Origin: Norana najaformis
Lineage: Eukaryota > Annelida > Clitellata > Crassiclitellata > Hormogastridae
Assembly (NCBI GenBank): GCA_964023275.1
Contig: OZ029920.1
Coordinates: 1,085,572-1,149,571, forward strand
Direction of reading: 5' to 3'
Length of the DNA stretch: 64,000 nucleotides
The position numbers and the translations under genes are program-made. Below the pieces are notes generated by a model that was not told the origin of the DNA, did no database searches, and saw only the letters and a program-made list of their open reading frames with translations. Position 1 is the first letter of the stretch. The number at the start of each line of letters is the position of its first letter. Shown here piece after piece: positions 44,217-55,440 of this stretch.

Positions 44217-45130
44217 CTATGGGATAAAACAAGACAATTTTTCGTAAGCAATTATCAGAGATGGTTGAGGCAGTTTTGCATGAATCTTCCACTCAGTCGG
44301 TTTATCCTCGATGATATTTCGAATTGAAACATAACGTACGTCGTCTCTGCATTTCCAGGAATCTTCGCCATCTATATCCGTTTCGTCAATTCCTCCTCCC
44401 ATGACAAAGACTCGTTCATTCTCAAGAACCAAACCAAAGTGACCAACGTCAGTCTTGAACTGTTGTCTTTCTTGCCAAGTCTCCGTCTCAAAGTTAAATA
44501 TAAAACATGTATCACATCCAACTAAAATAACAGATGTCTCCCAAAGTGCAGCTTGCATCATTGAATAAGGGCGTGGCATTGGTTTCGAAAGAAGAGTGCA
44601 TGTGTTCAGTTTTGTGTCATACACTTGAACGTGATTCACGTCATAGTCCTCTTCATCGCTACCACCAAAAATATAGAACGAAGTCTTGAATGGAACACAG
44701 TTGCTTGAACTATCGACACAGTGAACCAGCTTTCCAACTGTTGAGCATTTGTCGATGACTGCGCTGTAGGCTTCGACGCTGTCTAGAACTCTTCCACCTA
44801 AATACACATATCCTCCACAGATGTACAATACTTCATCGACAAACGCTGCGCTGTGTCTACATCGGCATTGAACTAAAGAAGCGCATTTCATCCAACCGGA
44901 AGCCAAGTTGTATTTCCAGATTTCATCTGCATTGTCTCCTATTCCTGTAACGTACACCGTGTTGCAGTAAACGGCGGCTGAGGCTTCAATCTGCATTGTA
45001 GTCGGTATTTCTTGTTGAGTTGAAATTTCATTTGGACGACGCAGATTTATTTGGATGACGTCGTTTGTTCTGGTCAGACCATCACTTAATCCCACGACTA
45101 TTGCATAGTTCTCAATCCGTGTAGTGGTTT
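44217..45130 (-). CDS. Kelch-propeller exon of TRIM-Kelch copy B
   Basis: 914-bp terminal exon on the minus strand, from 45130 to the stop at 44217. Joined to the phase-1 donor at 48379 it gives GAA then TTTRIENYAIVVGLSDG. Kelch-like repeats: AVYCNTVYVTGIG..IWKYN, AAFVDEVLYICGG..VEAYS, VPFKTSFYIFGGS..VQVYD, AALWETSVILVGC..FNFETETW and LVLENERVFVMGGG..EWKIHAKL. Same length and repeat positions as the Kelch exon of copy A. It is intact, with no stop or shift. Function as a partner-binding propeller is inferred from the fold. The acceptor is CTAAAACAG/AAACC; its pyrimidine tract is poor (see the LINE next to it). Confidence 0.85.
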
Positions 45131-45149
45131 CTGTTTTAGCAGATGAAAC

Positions 45150-45928
45150 ATAAATATTTAAAATTGATGGCTAAACTGATTGGCAAGGACAACACAGGTT
45201 GGGAACACATAATGTCGAAATATGGGTACGGAACAAGGAATGAGAGAGGAGAGAAACTGCTGGAATTTGCTGCTAAACATGAAATGATAATTTGCAACAC
45301 CAAATTCAAACAAAAGGACTGCAGGAAGTATACATGGACATCGCCAGATGGAAAACACACCAATATGATAGACTTAGTGCTGATTGACAGAAGATGGCAA
45401 ACATCAGTAAAGCTGTGCAGAACATTCCGAGGAGCGGACATATCGTCTGACCACAACTTGGTGCTCTGCAACTTGAAGCTAAAGCTGAGGCGCATAACCT
45501 GCAAGCAATATGTAAAGAAGAGAAACATTCAAACTCTTGACAATGTGGAGTTACGGGCTCAATATGAAGATGAAATAGCACAGAGAATTAAAGACGCAGA
45601 TATGAAACAACTTGATATGGAAAGGAAGGTGGCCATGCTCAGCGTGATCATAGAGCAGTCAGTGGAAGCAGTCATACCTTTAGCAGAACAACCAAAGAAG
45701 ATATGGATAAGTGAACGAACACTAGAATTAGCAAAAGAAAAAAGGAAGATGAGACTGAAGGCAAAGGAATCAGAACAGGCAAAACTGGAGTACAGAAAAC
45801 TGTGTAACACAGTGAGGTCATCAGCCAGAAGGGACAAACAGAACTGGTTGGAGAAACAGTGTGGTGACATTGAACAATATGCAGGGGAATATAAAACAAG
45901 GGAAGTGTACAAGCTGTTAAAAGTATAA
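45150..45928 (+). pseudogene. LINE endonuclease (C-terminal part) and linker
   Basis: Frame open to 45928: IGKDNTGWEHIMSKYGYGTR, LLEFAAKHEMIICNTKF, YTWTSPDGKHTNMIDLVLID and ISSDHNLV. These are the second half of an APE-type endonuclease; SDH is its conserved catalytic motif. The N-terminal catalytic half is missing through 5' truncation. A Lys/Arg-rich linker follows (IWISERTLELAKEKRKM). The frame breaks at KLLKV; the next 75 bp read in a second frame, and the RT in a third. Confidence 0.8.
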
Positions 45929-46002
45929 ACGGATAGTGGCAACCAAAAAGACAGCAATTAGGGACAAACAGGGAAATATCCTGATGGACAAGGGAAAGAT
46001 AA

Positions 46003-47634
46003 CGATGGACGGAGTACTGCAGCGAGCTATACAGTGTGAAGGAGCAAAAGAACAAAGAGCTAATCGAAGAATTACAAGGTATGACGCCACCAGCTGAAGA
46101 TGATGAGAATGATAACATCCTATATGAAGAGGTAGAATGGACGGTTAACCGCCTGAAGAACAATAAAAGTCCTGGAACAGATGGAATAACAGGAGAAATG
46201 ATAAAAGCTGGAGGGCAGGATCTGATACAAGAAATACACAATATATGCAAGCAGGTGTGGCAAGAAGGAAGAATACCGGAGGAATGGACAAAGTCAGTAC
46301 TTGTAACAATACCAAAGAAAGGAGACCTAACATTGTGTAAGAATTATAGAACTATTGCACTAATAAACCACATGGGAAAAGTCCTTATGACAATCCTGTT
46401 GAGACGTTTGAAGGCAAAAACTGAAGAATACATGTCAGATGAACAAGCAGGGTTTAGAAAGGATAGAAGTACAGTCCAACAAATTCTGATGTTACGATTG
46501 ATTGCCGAAAAAGCCAAACGAAAAAACAGGCTTGTATACAACTGTTTTGTGGACTTCCAAAAGGCATTCGACTCCATCAAGCACGATGTTACCTGGGCAA
46601 TACTGAAATCATATGGAGTAGGCGACAGACTGGTACAGATTCTACAGAACATTGGAGAGAGATCAAAATCTGCAGTGAAAGTGGGACGGGAACTAGGAAG
46701 ATGGTTTGTAACCACAATAGGGACAAGGCAGGGTGATCCAATTTCACCGAGTATGTTTATCACTTACTTGGAAAGAGTCATGCAGGATATACAAGATAAT
46801 GGAACTGGAATCTCAGTACAGGGAGAACTCATCAACAACTTACGATTTGCAGATGACATTGACCTGCTGGAGAACAGCTGCGACAGGCTGCAGGAAAATG
46901 TGTGCGGACTGAACATACTTGCCGAACATGCTGGACTAAAAATAAATGTGGATAAAACAAAAACAATGGTATTTGGCAAGGAGACAATAGACATGGAAAT
47001 TAAAGTGCAAGATGAGGTGATTGAAAATGTAAAGGAGTTTGTGTACTTAGGAAGTCTCATGACATGGAATAATGATTGCGCAAAAGACATAAAGGCAAGA
47101 ATAGTAAAGGCAAAAGGAGTTATGGCAGGGCTAAACAACATCTGGAAAAGCAGGAAAATCAGCAACAAGACCAAACTAAACTTCTTGAAAACATGTGTGT
47201 TTAGCACAGCTCTGTATGCATGTGAGGCATGGACAATCAAGAAGAAGGATAAAGATAAGATATTAGCATTTGAAATGTACTGCTATAGACGAATATTACA
47301 TCTGAATTGGACAATGAAGGTAACAAATACGGAGGTCCGAAGAAGACTGAGCATAAAAGAAGATCTAATACAAGTAATAATGAGAAGGAAATTACGCTTG
47401 TTTGGACATATATGCAGGATGGATGACAGTAGAAAAATAAAAAGCGTGATGATGGGAATTATGGACGGAAATGGGAGACGAGGAAGACCTAACAGGGAGT
47501 GGACAGATGAAATAAGGGATTGGTGTAAGCAAGACTTGCACGCCTTGATAAGAACAGCACAAGATCGGGAACTGTGGAGACAAGTGACAATGCATGCAGT
47601 GGACACCTACGGGCTCTCGGCCCGTGGATCATGA
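46003..47634 (+). pseudogene. LINE reverse transcriptase ORF
   Basis: Open from 46003 (RWTEYCSELYS) to TGA 47632-47634. RT motifs are intact: SPGTDGITGEM, IPKKGDLTLCKNYRTIALI, DEQAGFRKDRSTVQQI, CFVDFQKAFD (first Asp), GTRQGDPISPSMF and LRFADDIDLL (FADD catalytic pair). A C-terminal region follows: LYACEAWTIKKKDKDKI, LFGHICRMDD, GRRGRPNREWTDEIRDW. No stop in over 540 codons, so the RT part is young, but upstream frameshifts and 5' truncation make the copy dead. The terminal codons (VDTYGLSARGS) lead directly into the TGA-repeat tail, which supplies the stop. Confidence 0.88.
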
Positions 47635-47644
47635 TGATGATGAT
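47608..47644 (+). promoter_or_regulatory. LINE 3' hairpin and tail
   Basis: ACGGGC TCTCG GCCCGT forms a 6-bp stem with a 5-nt loop just before the ATGATG tail. The same end is kept in the 50-bp insertion at 10997-11046 (one stem mismatch). LINE RTs commonly recognise a 3' stem-loop; the role here is inference. Confidence 0.5.
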
Positions 47645-48378
47645 GATGAAACTGACAATAATATTCATTTATCTTCACCAATTATCATAACTGACCATTA
47701 AGCCGGCAATTTGTTCATTTGATAATTTCTTAATTTTCTATAGAATAATGAAATACAATGCAATATAACCGACTGCAATGTAATGTAATATAATATTGTG
47801 TAATCGAATGTAATGTAATCCAATGCAGTTTAGTGTTAGCTATTGTAATCTAACGCAATTATTTATTCTAAGGTTATATATTCTAATGAAATGCAATGTG
47901 ATCTAATGTATTATGAAGCGATGCAATATAGCCATATTAAAACGAATCTAACATATTGCAAAGAAATGTGACGTGATCTAATGTAATGTTATATAGTGTA
48001 TTGTAGTGTAATGGATTATAATGTTATCCAATGTAATATCATCATTAGAAACGTGTACAGCTTCGTTTATGTTTGGTTGTGTCATAATATACGCGGCCTC
48101 AACCGATGGTCGCTTGTAAGCAAAACCGTATTTTAAAACCACAAATCACTCGAAACAGAACTAGTCGAATTTTTTAAGGTCTCTCAGGCCAGAAGACATG
48201 CGACACAGAAGATAAGCAATCCGGAAAAAAGAGAGGTAAATCCAAACCTAAGCGATATCACAAAAGTTGGAGACCAATGATGGAACTTGTCCTCTTTGCA
48301 AATTCTTTTGTCCACTCTGCTCAAAAATGCAGGCTTCCCTCTAAGAATTTTAAGTTAAGCAATTCGGGAAATGTTTAC

Positions 48379-49495
48379 CTTTAATTTGTCCCACCATATT
48401 CCTGTTGGTCCTCTCTAAAACTTCTCGTATATCTGTTGTTTGGAAAGAAACTTCGATTGATCGACGCGGACGACCAATTAATTCCTCGTAATCTTTCTCC
48501 AACTCGTCTGCTCTCGCTGACAATTTGTCAACACAGCTGCAGATGTCGCTGGCCGATCCTTTCGATCTTAGTTCTGTGCAGTAAGTCTCAAAACTTTTTA
48601 AAATGATGTGAATCCGTTCAATTTCTTCCTTTTCGTTTTCACAATCCTTGATTTGCTTCTGTTTTGTCAGAGACAACTCTTCAAGCAGGGACCTTGTGTG
48701 GTTATCTATCATTTCTTTAAGTTCTACATTTCTTTTTCGAATTTCACTTTCTGTTTCTGCTAATTTTAAAAGGATATTTTCCTTTCTCCGTTCCACGCTT
48801 TCCCCAACTTTTAACACCTCGCCAGCGTAGTTCGCAATCTTAAATGCATTTGTAAGAATTATTTGTCGGAATTGCTCCTCAACTGTAGTCACATCTTTGC
48901 ATTTATGTGATGCATGATTTTCAACAAAACACGACACGCATAAGATTTTCTTGCAATCAGCGCAATAGAAGTCTAATGGTTTTTCATTATGAACAGTGCA
49001 ATTTCCTTTTCTGTGCATTCTTTTGATGTCTTCTTCGGTTTCACTTCCAATGATCGCAATATGATGACCTTTGCTCAATTTCTGCAGCTTATGTGCTTTT
49101 GCACAAATATCGCAAAAGTTGTCTTTGCATTCAAAGCAACACATCGTAGCAGTTCTTGTCTTTTCGTCGCCCTCATAGATATCTTTACATATATCACACA
49201 GAACGACTGACGTACTACTTAGTTGCAAATTGGTTGTGACTTCCATGAGATGTTCTATGAAGAAGTTTTTCTGGATTCCATCGAGGCCATTTGCTGGGAT
49301 AACAAACACATTTCTGCACAATGGACATGTCATATTCTCTCCTGATTTCTTGTTTGCGGCATCGGCTGTTTGTTTGAGACATTTGAGACAGAACGTGTGA
49401 ATGCATGGCAGCATTCTAGGATCAGTAAATGATTGGAAACAGATACAGCATTCACTCAGTTTTTGAAGTTGATGTCCCGCTTCACTCATGTTCAA
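48379..49495 (-). CDS. RBCC exon of TRIM-Kelch copy B
   Basis: 1117-bp first coding exon, ATG at 49495-49493 (MNMSEAGHQ). RING C3HC4 at C16, C19, C31, H33, C36, C39, C57, C60. B-box 1 at about 100-145 (LCDICKD, CCFECKDNFCDIC). B-box 2 at C166, H169, C178, C181, C186, C189, H194, H197. Coiled coil about 205-335. The exon ends with GQIK and donor G/GTAAAC at 48379 in phase 1, at the same position as in copy A. Unspliced reading would stop 9 codons later (KHFPNCLT). With the Kelch exon the product is about 676 residues. RING plus B-boxes indicate an E3 ubiquitin ligase, with Kelch as likely substrate receptor; inference from family. The ATG is the first one and is shared with copy C. Confidence 0.88.
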
Positions 49496-50457
49496 TGATT
49501 TGATTACTGCCTGCTGAACAAATTTTACTTTTCAACTCCGATTATTTTGAAAGATCAATGAAGTAGGCCTTTTGCTAATAGTTTAATTTTAACAGAATGA
49601 CAGAAATTGAAATTTAGCAACAACTTTCATTTGACGAAACTGCTAAAAGCGCCAGCAAAAGATAAAATTGTAAATTATGCGCAAGAAAAATCTGTTACTT
49701 TGACTATGGCAAAAGTGGCGGCAATGTGGACAGCAGTTTATTAAATAAAGGATCGTCGTGCGCCACTTCCTTATTAATAATTCTGTATCATTCTAAATCA
49801 ACGGGTTAATTTTCCACTGCTTAATTTTTACTTTCGATTTCAAATTCTAAGAGTTGCTCTTGTCGAATAAATTTATCTATGGCATTATCTAAGACAAATT
49901 CACCTCAGAGGCATTAATCTAAAAATTTTCTCCAACTCAGAAAAATTTCATCGCTTATTTGTACTCGTTTCATGTTTTTAAAAAAGTCGTCAAAATCTAC
50001 AGGATAAGACAGCTTTTCGATCGGCACAACACTACAGCTACAAAACTCTTTGTATAATCAACTCCAACAATCGCAGTACAGCGTATGGATTTAACAAAAT
50101 AACAAATTATGCTACAGTTAGGACCTAAGCAAAACAAATAAAAGTTTTCTTACTTTGTGTATTCTCGACAGTTTCTTATTCAAATATGTTGTTAGTTAAA
50201 TGATGTCAAAAAGTGTGCATGTAAATGCCAGCAAAGTCCATTTATCTGTAACTGTGTCGGTTGCTAATCTTGTTTTAGACTGGTTTCCTGCGTTCTGTAA
50301 GCGACTGCCTGATTGGCATAGGCTGACTTAGCTCAATTATACAAGGGATGATAGAATCTATAGCATAGTTCATGTTCTAAAGATTCATTAGGCGCAATTT
50401 TTATATTACTATTTGTTGTTTACTGTAGTAACCAATGACTTTAAAGACAAATGTTGA
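49496..50457 (-). repeat. Duplicated 5' flank of TRIM copy B
   Basis: Aligns with 648-1613 in the same orientation relative to the gene. Candidate 5' UTR and promoter. No clear TATA box or ORF. Confidence 0.75.
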
Positions 50458-50985
50458 TTTGCTCAATGTTGCAAAATCCACTTTATTCATATAATGTCTC
50501 ACTTTATTCAACTTTTGAGAGAGGAGATGCTGAACTGCAGGTATGCATTATATTCAGTCGCTATAACAATAGATCGTTTATTCTCACGCTTCCTAGTTGT
50601 CTATGCACATACAGATGTAAGATGGCTCTATGCCTTGATTAAGAATTAAAATAGGGCTAAAAACTGATTTTCATTTGTTCATTGTTGTCTCGTACAGTTT
50701 AGCCATAAAACAACTCAATTTAGAGACCTTTTCGTCCCTCAAACGGATGCTGAACTGGTGGAACATACAAGAATCAGTTGCTCCAACAATTGATCTTTTT
50801 TCCAAAATGTTGCAAGCCTTTTGGCTTTATACATACGAGCTTATGTTAGGTATATAAAGACATCAAAAAATCATTGACATAGGTATGGTAACAAATTATC
50901 GTCGCTTTGTTGAGTGCCAAAAATAGCTGTTGGATTTTAATGTCAAGTAAGTTTAAACCGGGTTTTGGCTGTTGTTCTCAATCTG
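50458..50985. other. No gene seen
   Basis: Two short plus ORFs without motifs (50451-50642, 50675-50857). No repeat arms recognised; possibly unique sequence. Confidence 0.45.
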
Positions 50986-51776
50986 TGTCAGGCCTAGGCG
51001 CGTCGGTTTCGGGCTGCTCAGCACTGCAACTGTGAACTCCCAGGATTTGAAACTGTTAATGGGGAAAATACAACTTTAGTGGAAGACAGTTTTAACCAAT
51101 CGGGAAAGCTACCCTTCCTTCTGGCAGCTCCATTCTAACGAATTATAAGTTACGTTATGCTAAGCCTGCCACGTGCTGCAGTAACATCATCGACTTGTGT
51201 GGTCTAACTGCAGGCCTTGGACGAAATACGCTCTGACTTGTGACAAGATTTCCTTAGAGAACGACTTTTGCTTCAGATTAATGGAGGTAGTTCCAGAGTT
51301 GCAAGAGATGTGGAGCCTTTAGTGGGGTAGGAACTTAGCGAAAGACTTTTTCAGAATAATGAAGTAGTTCTTGAGTTACGAGGCGTATAATGGGGTAAAG
51401 CTCGCAGCATAGCAGACACACAAAAAGGGAACCACTGTTGCCGATAAGAAAAAAAGGCCATCCTCAGGACGTTGCCCATAGGGCGACTGCGGAAGAGGAA
51501 GAGTCGGATCGCGAGACAGTAAGTAAGTAAGCGGGCAATCCTGAATCTTCATTTGAAAGAGCGGAGATGGTATGGAACGGCCATGTTAGCCTTTGTCGAA
51601 AGTAGAAGGGGCAGTCACGTGGATGACTCAGGGCAGAGAACCGGGTTTGAGTCACCCCACCCCTCAAAGTACAAATCGAGGCTTCTTTAGTGACATTTTA
51701 CGGCTGTCATGGCCGTTAACACATCGATCTTATCTGACATGTAAATCTTGTGGAGTCCAGCAGCGATTAGTAGTAG
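50986..51776 (+). repeat. Composite repeat with SINE head
   Basis: CGGGCTGCTCAGCACTGCAA, GGAAAGCTACCCTTCCTTCT, GCCTGCCACGTGCTGCAGTAA, GGCCATCCTCAGGACGTTGC, CGGGCAATCCTGAATCTTC, SINE head GATGACTCAGGGCAGAGAAC with B-box-like GGGTTTGAGTCACCCC (51620-51660), body TTTTACGGCTGTCATGGCC. Best aligned with 54175-54960. Confidence 0.75.
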
Positions 51777-51948
51777 TTCCTCAGTTTAACGACAGCTTAT
51801 GGCTTCAGAGGCCGTTGCCGTTGCCCTCCTCCTTTATCCAGCTTGGGACTTGCACTACCCCCAAACAAGGCAGTGGCATAAGGAGCGATTGAACTATAAT
51901 GAAAATAGATATATAATTTTTTAAACACGATTTAAAGGTGTCTAAGCG
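51777..51948 (-). repeat. FE unit, reverse
   Basis: AGTTCCTCAGTTTAACGACA, GTTGCCCTCCTCCTTTATCC, CCCCAAACAAGGCAGTGGC, arm GATTTAAAGGTGTCTAAGCG. Confidence 0.9.
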
Positions 51949-52261
51949 TAACCTAACATTCGAAGTCCTTCTACGTGTTTAACAACATCGTACACGGCTA
52001 CCAATTGACGTCGATCGTAACTTATCTTCCTGAACTATTTTGCTGATTTTTCAGTTCTCACACTCAATCCGTGTAATATTGAGGATGAGCATCATCAGTC
52101 GGAAAGAACCATCATGCAATGATAAAAATAGATAATTGCTGAAATGGTTAAAACCCATGACATCAAAGCCCTCCTTCACAAGAGATGTAGGAATGGTGTC
52201 TATTAGACAACTTTTGTTAAAGATGAGGAAAATATAAAGTTCTCGAACCTCTGCTTGAGGC

Positions 52262-52625
52262 TGTTGTGAAACAAGAGATAATTATATCCTGTGATGTTAC
52301 TTTCATCTAATTGTCAGCCGTAATCCCTGAAACAAGCGTCGCGTTCCTAAATCTACCTATAATCTTTTGCACGAGACAACGTAACCCATCTCCACATCAA
52401 AAACAATCGCTATTTCCTCTTAGATTACATACACGGGGGCGTTAAATGGTGTGGCGCCCTCTGAAACGGGCAGCGATGGTAAAGGATCTCACCCGGTTAA
52501 TTCATTGACAAATGAGAATGGTCGTACGGTTGCTATAGAAAAACGTTTGGTTTTACATTTACATTTTGGATTCTATATTATAACCTTTTCTTTCAAAGAA
52601 CAAGAGTTATCACATACATATCTAC
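52262..52625. repeat. Repeat shared with the right window end
   Basis: Same order as 63612-64000: GCTGTTGTGAAACAAGAGA, CGAGACAACG, CATTTCCTCTTA-type block, TTAAATGGTGTGGCGCCC, AAGGATCTCACCC, GGTC.TACGGT.GCTATAGAAAAA. The 62-codon ORF at 52451 lies inside it. Confidence 0.75.
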
Positions 52626-52781
52626 AGTTTCTAGATTAACCGGTCTTCATTTACCACCTTAACGACAATCTACAATGAACTGACCTAAATGAGGGCCTTT
52701 TGACGTCGACCTCTCCTTAAGTTACAAAGAAATGTTGAAGTAAAATGTACATTAGAATTTTTAAGAAATGCACATAAGTAG

Positions 52782-52951
52782 TAGTTCCTCAGTTTAACGA
52801 CAGCTTATGGCATCAAAGGCCGTTGCTGTCGCCCTCCTCCTTTATCCAGGCTTGGGATTGGCACTACCCCAAACAAGGCAGTGGCGGAATTTTCCCCGAT
52901 TGACAAATGAACAACATATAATCTTGCGGAAAGCGATTTAAAGGTGTCTAA
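52782..52951 (-). repeat. FE unit, reverse
   Basis: AGTTCCTCAGTTTAACGACA, CGCCCTCCTCCTTTATCCAG, CTACCCCAAACAAGGCAGTG, arm GCGATTTAAAGGTGTCTAAC. One of the best-preserved copies. Confidence 0.92.
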
Positions 52952-52979
52952 CACATTCTGTATTCTGTGCTTTTATATC

Positions 52980-53127
<148 letters not shown>

Positions 53128-53199
53128 ATGATTCTTACAAACAATATTTTGTAATACACTGCACTGACCAGAATAAAAAATAAATAACGTCGAGGAAAG

Positions 53200-53670
53200 C
53201 GAAAAAAAGGTGTGGAATGATTTAAATAAATCTGGCAACCCAACGCCAGCGAGAGAGGTATGTTATGTCGCAAAAAGAGATAGAAAGCTGCGTGAACAGA
53301 GGCCTTTTATTTAAAATTTTAGATTTATATTAATATTTTATGCAAAGTGATTTGTCGTGATTTGTGATTTATAGGAGTAGTCTTCAATGTTTAACGACAT
53401 CTTAAAGGATCAAAGGCCGCTGAAGACGATAGGAAAATATTGTCAATTATGTTTTAGCACTTTTTGTTGCGGTCGACATCAATTGGTAGCCGTGTATAAT
53501 GTTACTAAACACGCCCTACTAAGAATATTCGGTAACGCTTAGACACCTTTAAATCCTTTTTTACAAAATTACATATGACTCATTTTCGTTCATTTAGTGC
53601 TAATAATACACATCTGTTTGTAGAAGAAGGAAGATGCTAATGGCTTCGAGAGTCGTAAGATGTCAGTAAA
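53200..53670. repeat. Arms and repeat ends
   Basis: Reverse-arm variant AAAAAGGTGTGGAATG (53203), end TTTAACGACATCTTAAAGGATC (53390), forward arm GGTAACGCTTAGACACCTTT (53521), end GAGAGTCGTAAGATGTCAGTAAAC (53647). Confidence 0.65.
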
Positions 53671-53985
53671 CACTGTACAGAACTCACGTTTAACAGGTTA
53701 CTTGGTGTAGTGGGGTGACTCCAACCCATTTCTATGCCCTACTAATTTTTGTAATAGGCTAAAATGGACGTTCCATGCCATCCCTGCCCCATAGTGTCCG
53801 TTCCCTCAAATGAAGATTCAGGCTTGGCCACTTCCTTAAGAGAATCAAGAATGTAGCAATCGGTCTCGGGATCCGACTCTGCCTCTTCAACGGTCCCCAG
53901 ATATGCAACGTCCTGAGGATGACCTTTACTCAGAACAGGGTTCGTTCTATTTCCGGCAATAGCCGTTCCCTTTTATGTGCCTACA
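53671..53985 (-). repeat. Composite repeat with SINE head, minus
   Basis: On the minus strand: leader (CCTGTTCTGAGTAAAGGTCA, GGACGTTGCATATCTGGGGA, GAGTCGGATCCCGAGACC, GCCTGAATCTTCATTTGAGG), then GGCATAGAAATG, B-box-like GGGTTGGAGTCACCCC. Confidence 0.7.
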
Positions 53986-54174
53986 GCTTTATCTTCATCA
54001 CATTCTGCACCTAGATTCTGTTCAATTGTCTTCTCGGATTTCCTTCAGCATTTACGACCCGTCTCACCCGATTTCTCGATGCTTAACAGCAACCACGATT
54101 GATGATCTGAGCATTCTGGCGATGGCGCTGTGGAAGTTCTTCAAATAAATTCCGTGCATCGGAAAAAGAGGATG

Positions 54175-55440
54175 AGTTCGGTCGCAAATGCTAAAGGGAA
54201 GTCCGAGAAGTCACGGAAACAGACTACTTACCTTGAAACTGGGTCAGCTACCTTGACCCCGCTGCCCACCTGCGTGTCAGACAACTCAGTACTGCAATTG
54301 TGAACCCCACGACTTGAAACTGTTCATTGCGAAAATGTCTCTTTAGTGGAAACGGGTTTAACCGGTCGTGAAAGCTATCCTTCCTTCTACAAATCGCAGC
54401 ATATGGAGCCAATGGGGCTCATTTGAGAAATCCTGCTGGTACCTGAATTCTAAGTTATACTAACCTTGCCACGTGCTGCGAGTAGCACCAGCGATTCGTG
54501 TGATCTATTTCCCTTGACTGCGCTTTGCACGAGAGACTGAGTGACTTTTCATAAGACTTCCTTGTCTCAGGAACTTAGAGAAAAAAGAAACCACTATTGC
54601 CGACAAGAAAAGAAAAGCCCATCCTCAGGATCATTTGCCCATTCGGCGACCGCGGAACAGAAAGAGTCGGATCGCGGAAAAGAGCTTCACTTCAGTTGAC
54701 TCCCTTAAGTAAGTGGCCGATCCTGAATCTTCACTGGAGAGAGCTGACACTACGTAGGAGTGAAGGTACGAAAGGCCACATTACCCTACGTCGAAAATAG
54801 AACGTTGTAGAAAGTAGACAGTTATGTGCTCAGCGCACAGAACTGGGGTTCAGTCACCCCACCCCACAAAGTACAAATCACGGCTTCTGCAAAGTCTTTA
54901 GTGACATCTTACGGCTGTCATGGCCGTTAGCATCGATATTTATATTGTGGTATGGGAAAAGATTTGACAAAATGATATATGTATAATATTTAAAAACTCG
55001 CTTTAAAGGTGTCGAAGAGTGACCCAAGATTCGAACTGCTGCGTGTTTAGCAACACTGTACACGGTTGCCAGGGCAATTGACATCGATCCTAAATTATCT
55101 AACAAAAAAACTTTTAGCGGGAATGGTCGTCCTTTTCATTCAACTTCTTTAACGAATAAAATTTATAAAAAGACGATTTTAGTGTGGTAAAACAGGGTCG
55201 ACCTTAACTATCTTAGTAGCCGCAGTAAGTCCTTAGTATACCAATAAAATTAGCCTAAAGAGATCTGACGCCTTTGATTTCCTTTTTTGAAGTTACGAAT
55301 CCTTCATTTCTCTCAATCACTTCTGTCAGATTAAACACGTAAGAAGCGTGAGGTTACTTCTGTGTCAACGCCCTGGCCGCCTTAGTCGTTAAACGCTCCA
55401 TAGAATTAATGTCAGTTTATGCTTAGACACCTTTAAAACA
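54175..55440 (+). repeat. Composite repeat with SINE head, long copy
   Basis: GGTCGCAAATGCTAAAGGG, CTACCTTGACCCCGCTGCC, GCCACGTGCTGCGAGTAGC, CCCATCCTCAGGATC, GGCCGATCCTGAATCTTC, SINE head GTGCTCAGCGCACAGAAC with GGGGTTCAGTCACCCC (54826-54865), GACATCTTACGGCTGTCATG, reverse arm CTTTAAAGGTGTCGAAG (55002), AAAACAGGGTCGACC, arm-like GACGCCTTTGATTTCC (55266), forward arm TTAGACACCTTTAAAACAC (55423). Confidence 0.75.

Larger units (their letters stand above)
45142..47652 (+). mobile_element. 5'-truncated LINE with TGA-repeat tail
   Basis: Element 45150-47644, flanked by GATGAAAC at 45142-45149 and 47645-47652 (the right copy merges with the TGA tail, so the duplication may be as short as five or six bases). 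It begins inside the endonuclease domain and ends with reverse-transcriptase C-terminal codons running straight into TGATGATGATG. It lies antisense to the host TRIM-Kelch gene. From sequence character it is of the endonuclease/RT type with short-repeat tails, RTE-like at best; clade not settled. Confidence 0.85.
45131..48378 (-). other. Intron of copy B, enlarged by a LINE
   Basis: 3248 bp, donor GTAAAC at 48378-48373, acceptor AG at 45132-45131. Removing the LINE leaves about 750 bp, close to the 862-bp intron of copy A. The 5' half (47653-48060) is rich in TAATG-type pentanucleotide repeats. Confidence 0.7.
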
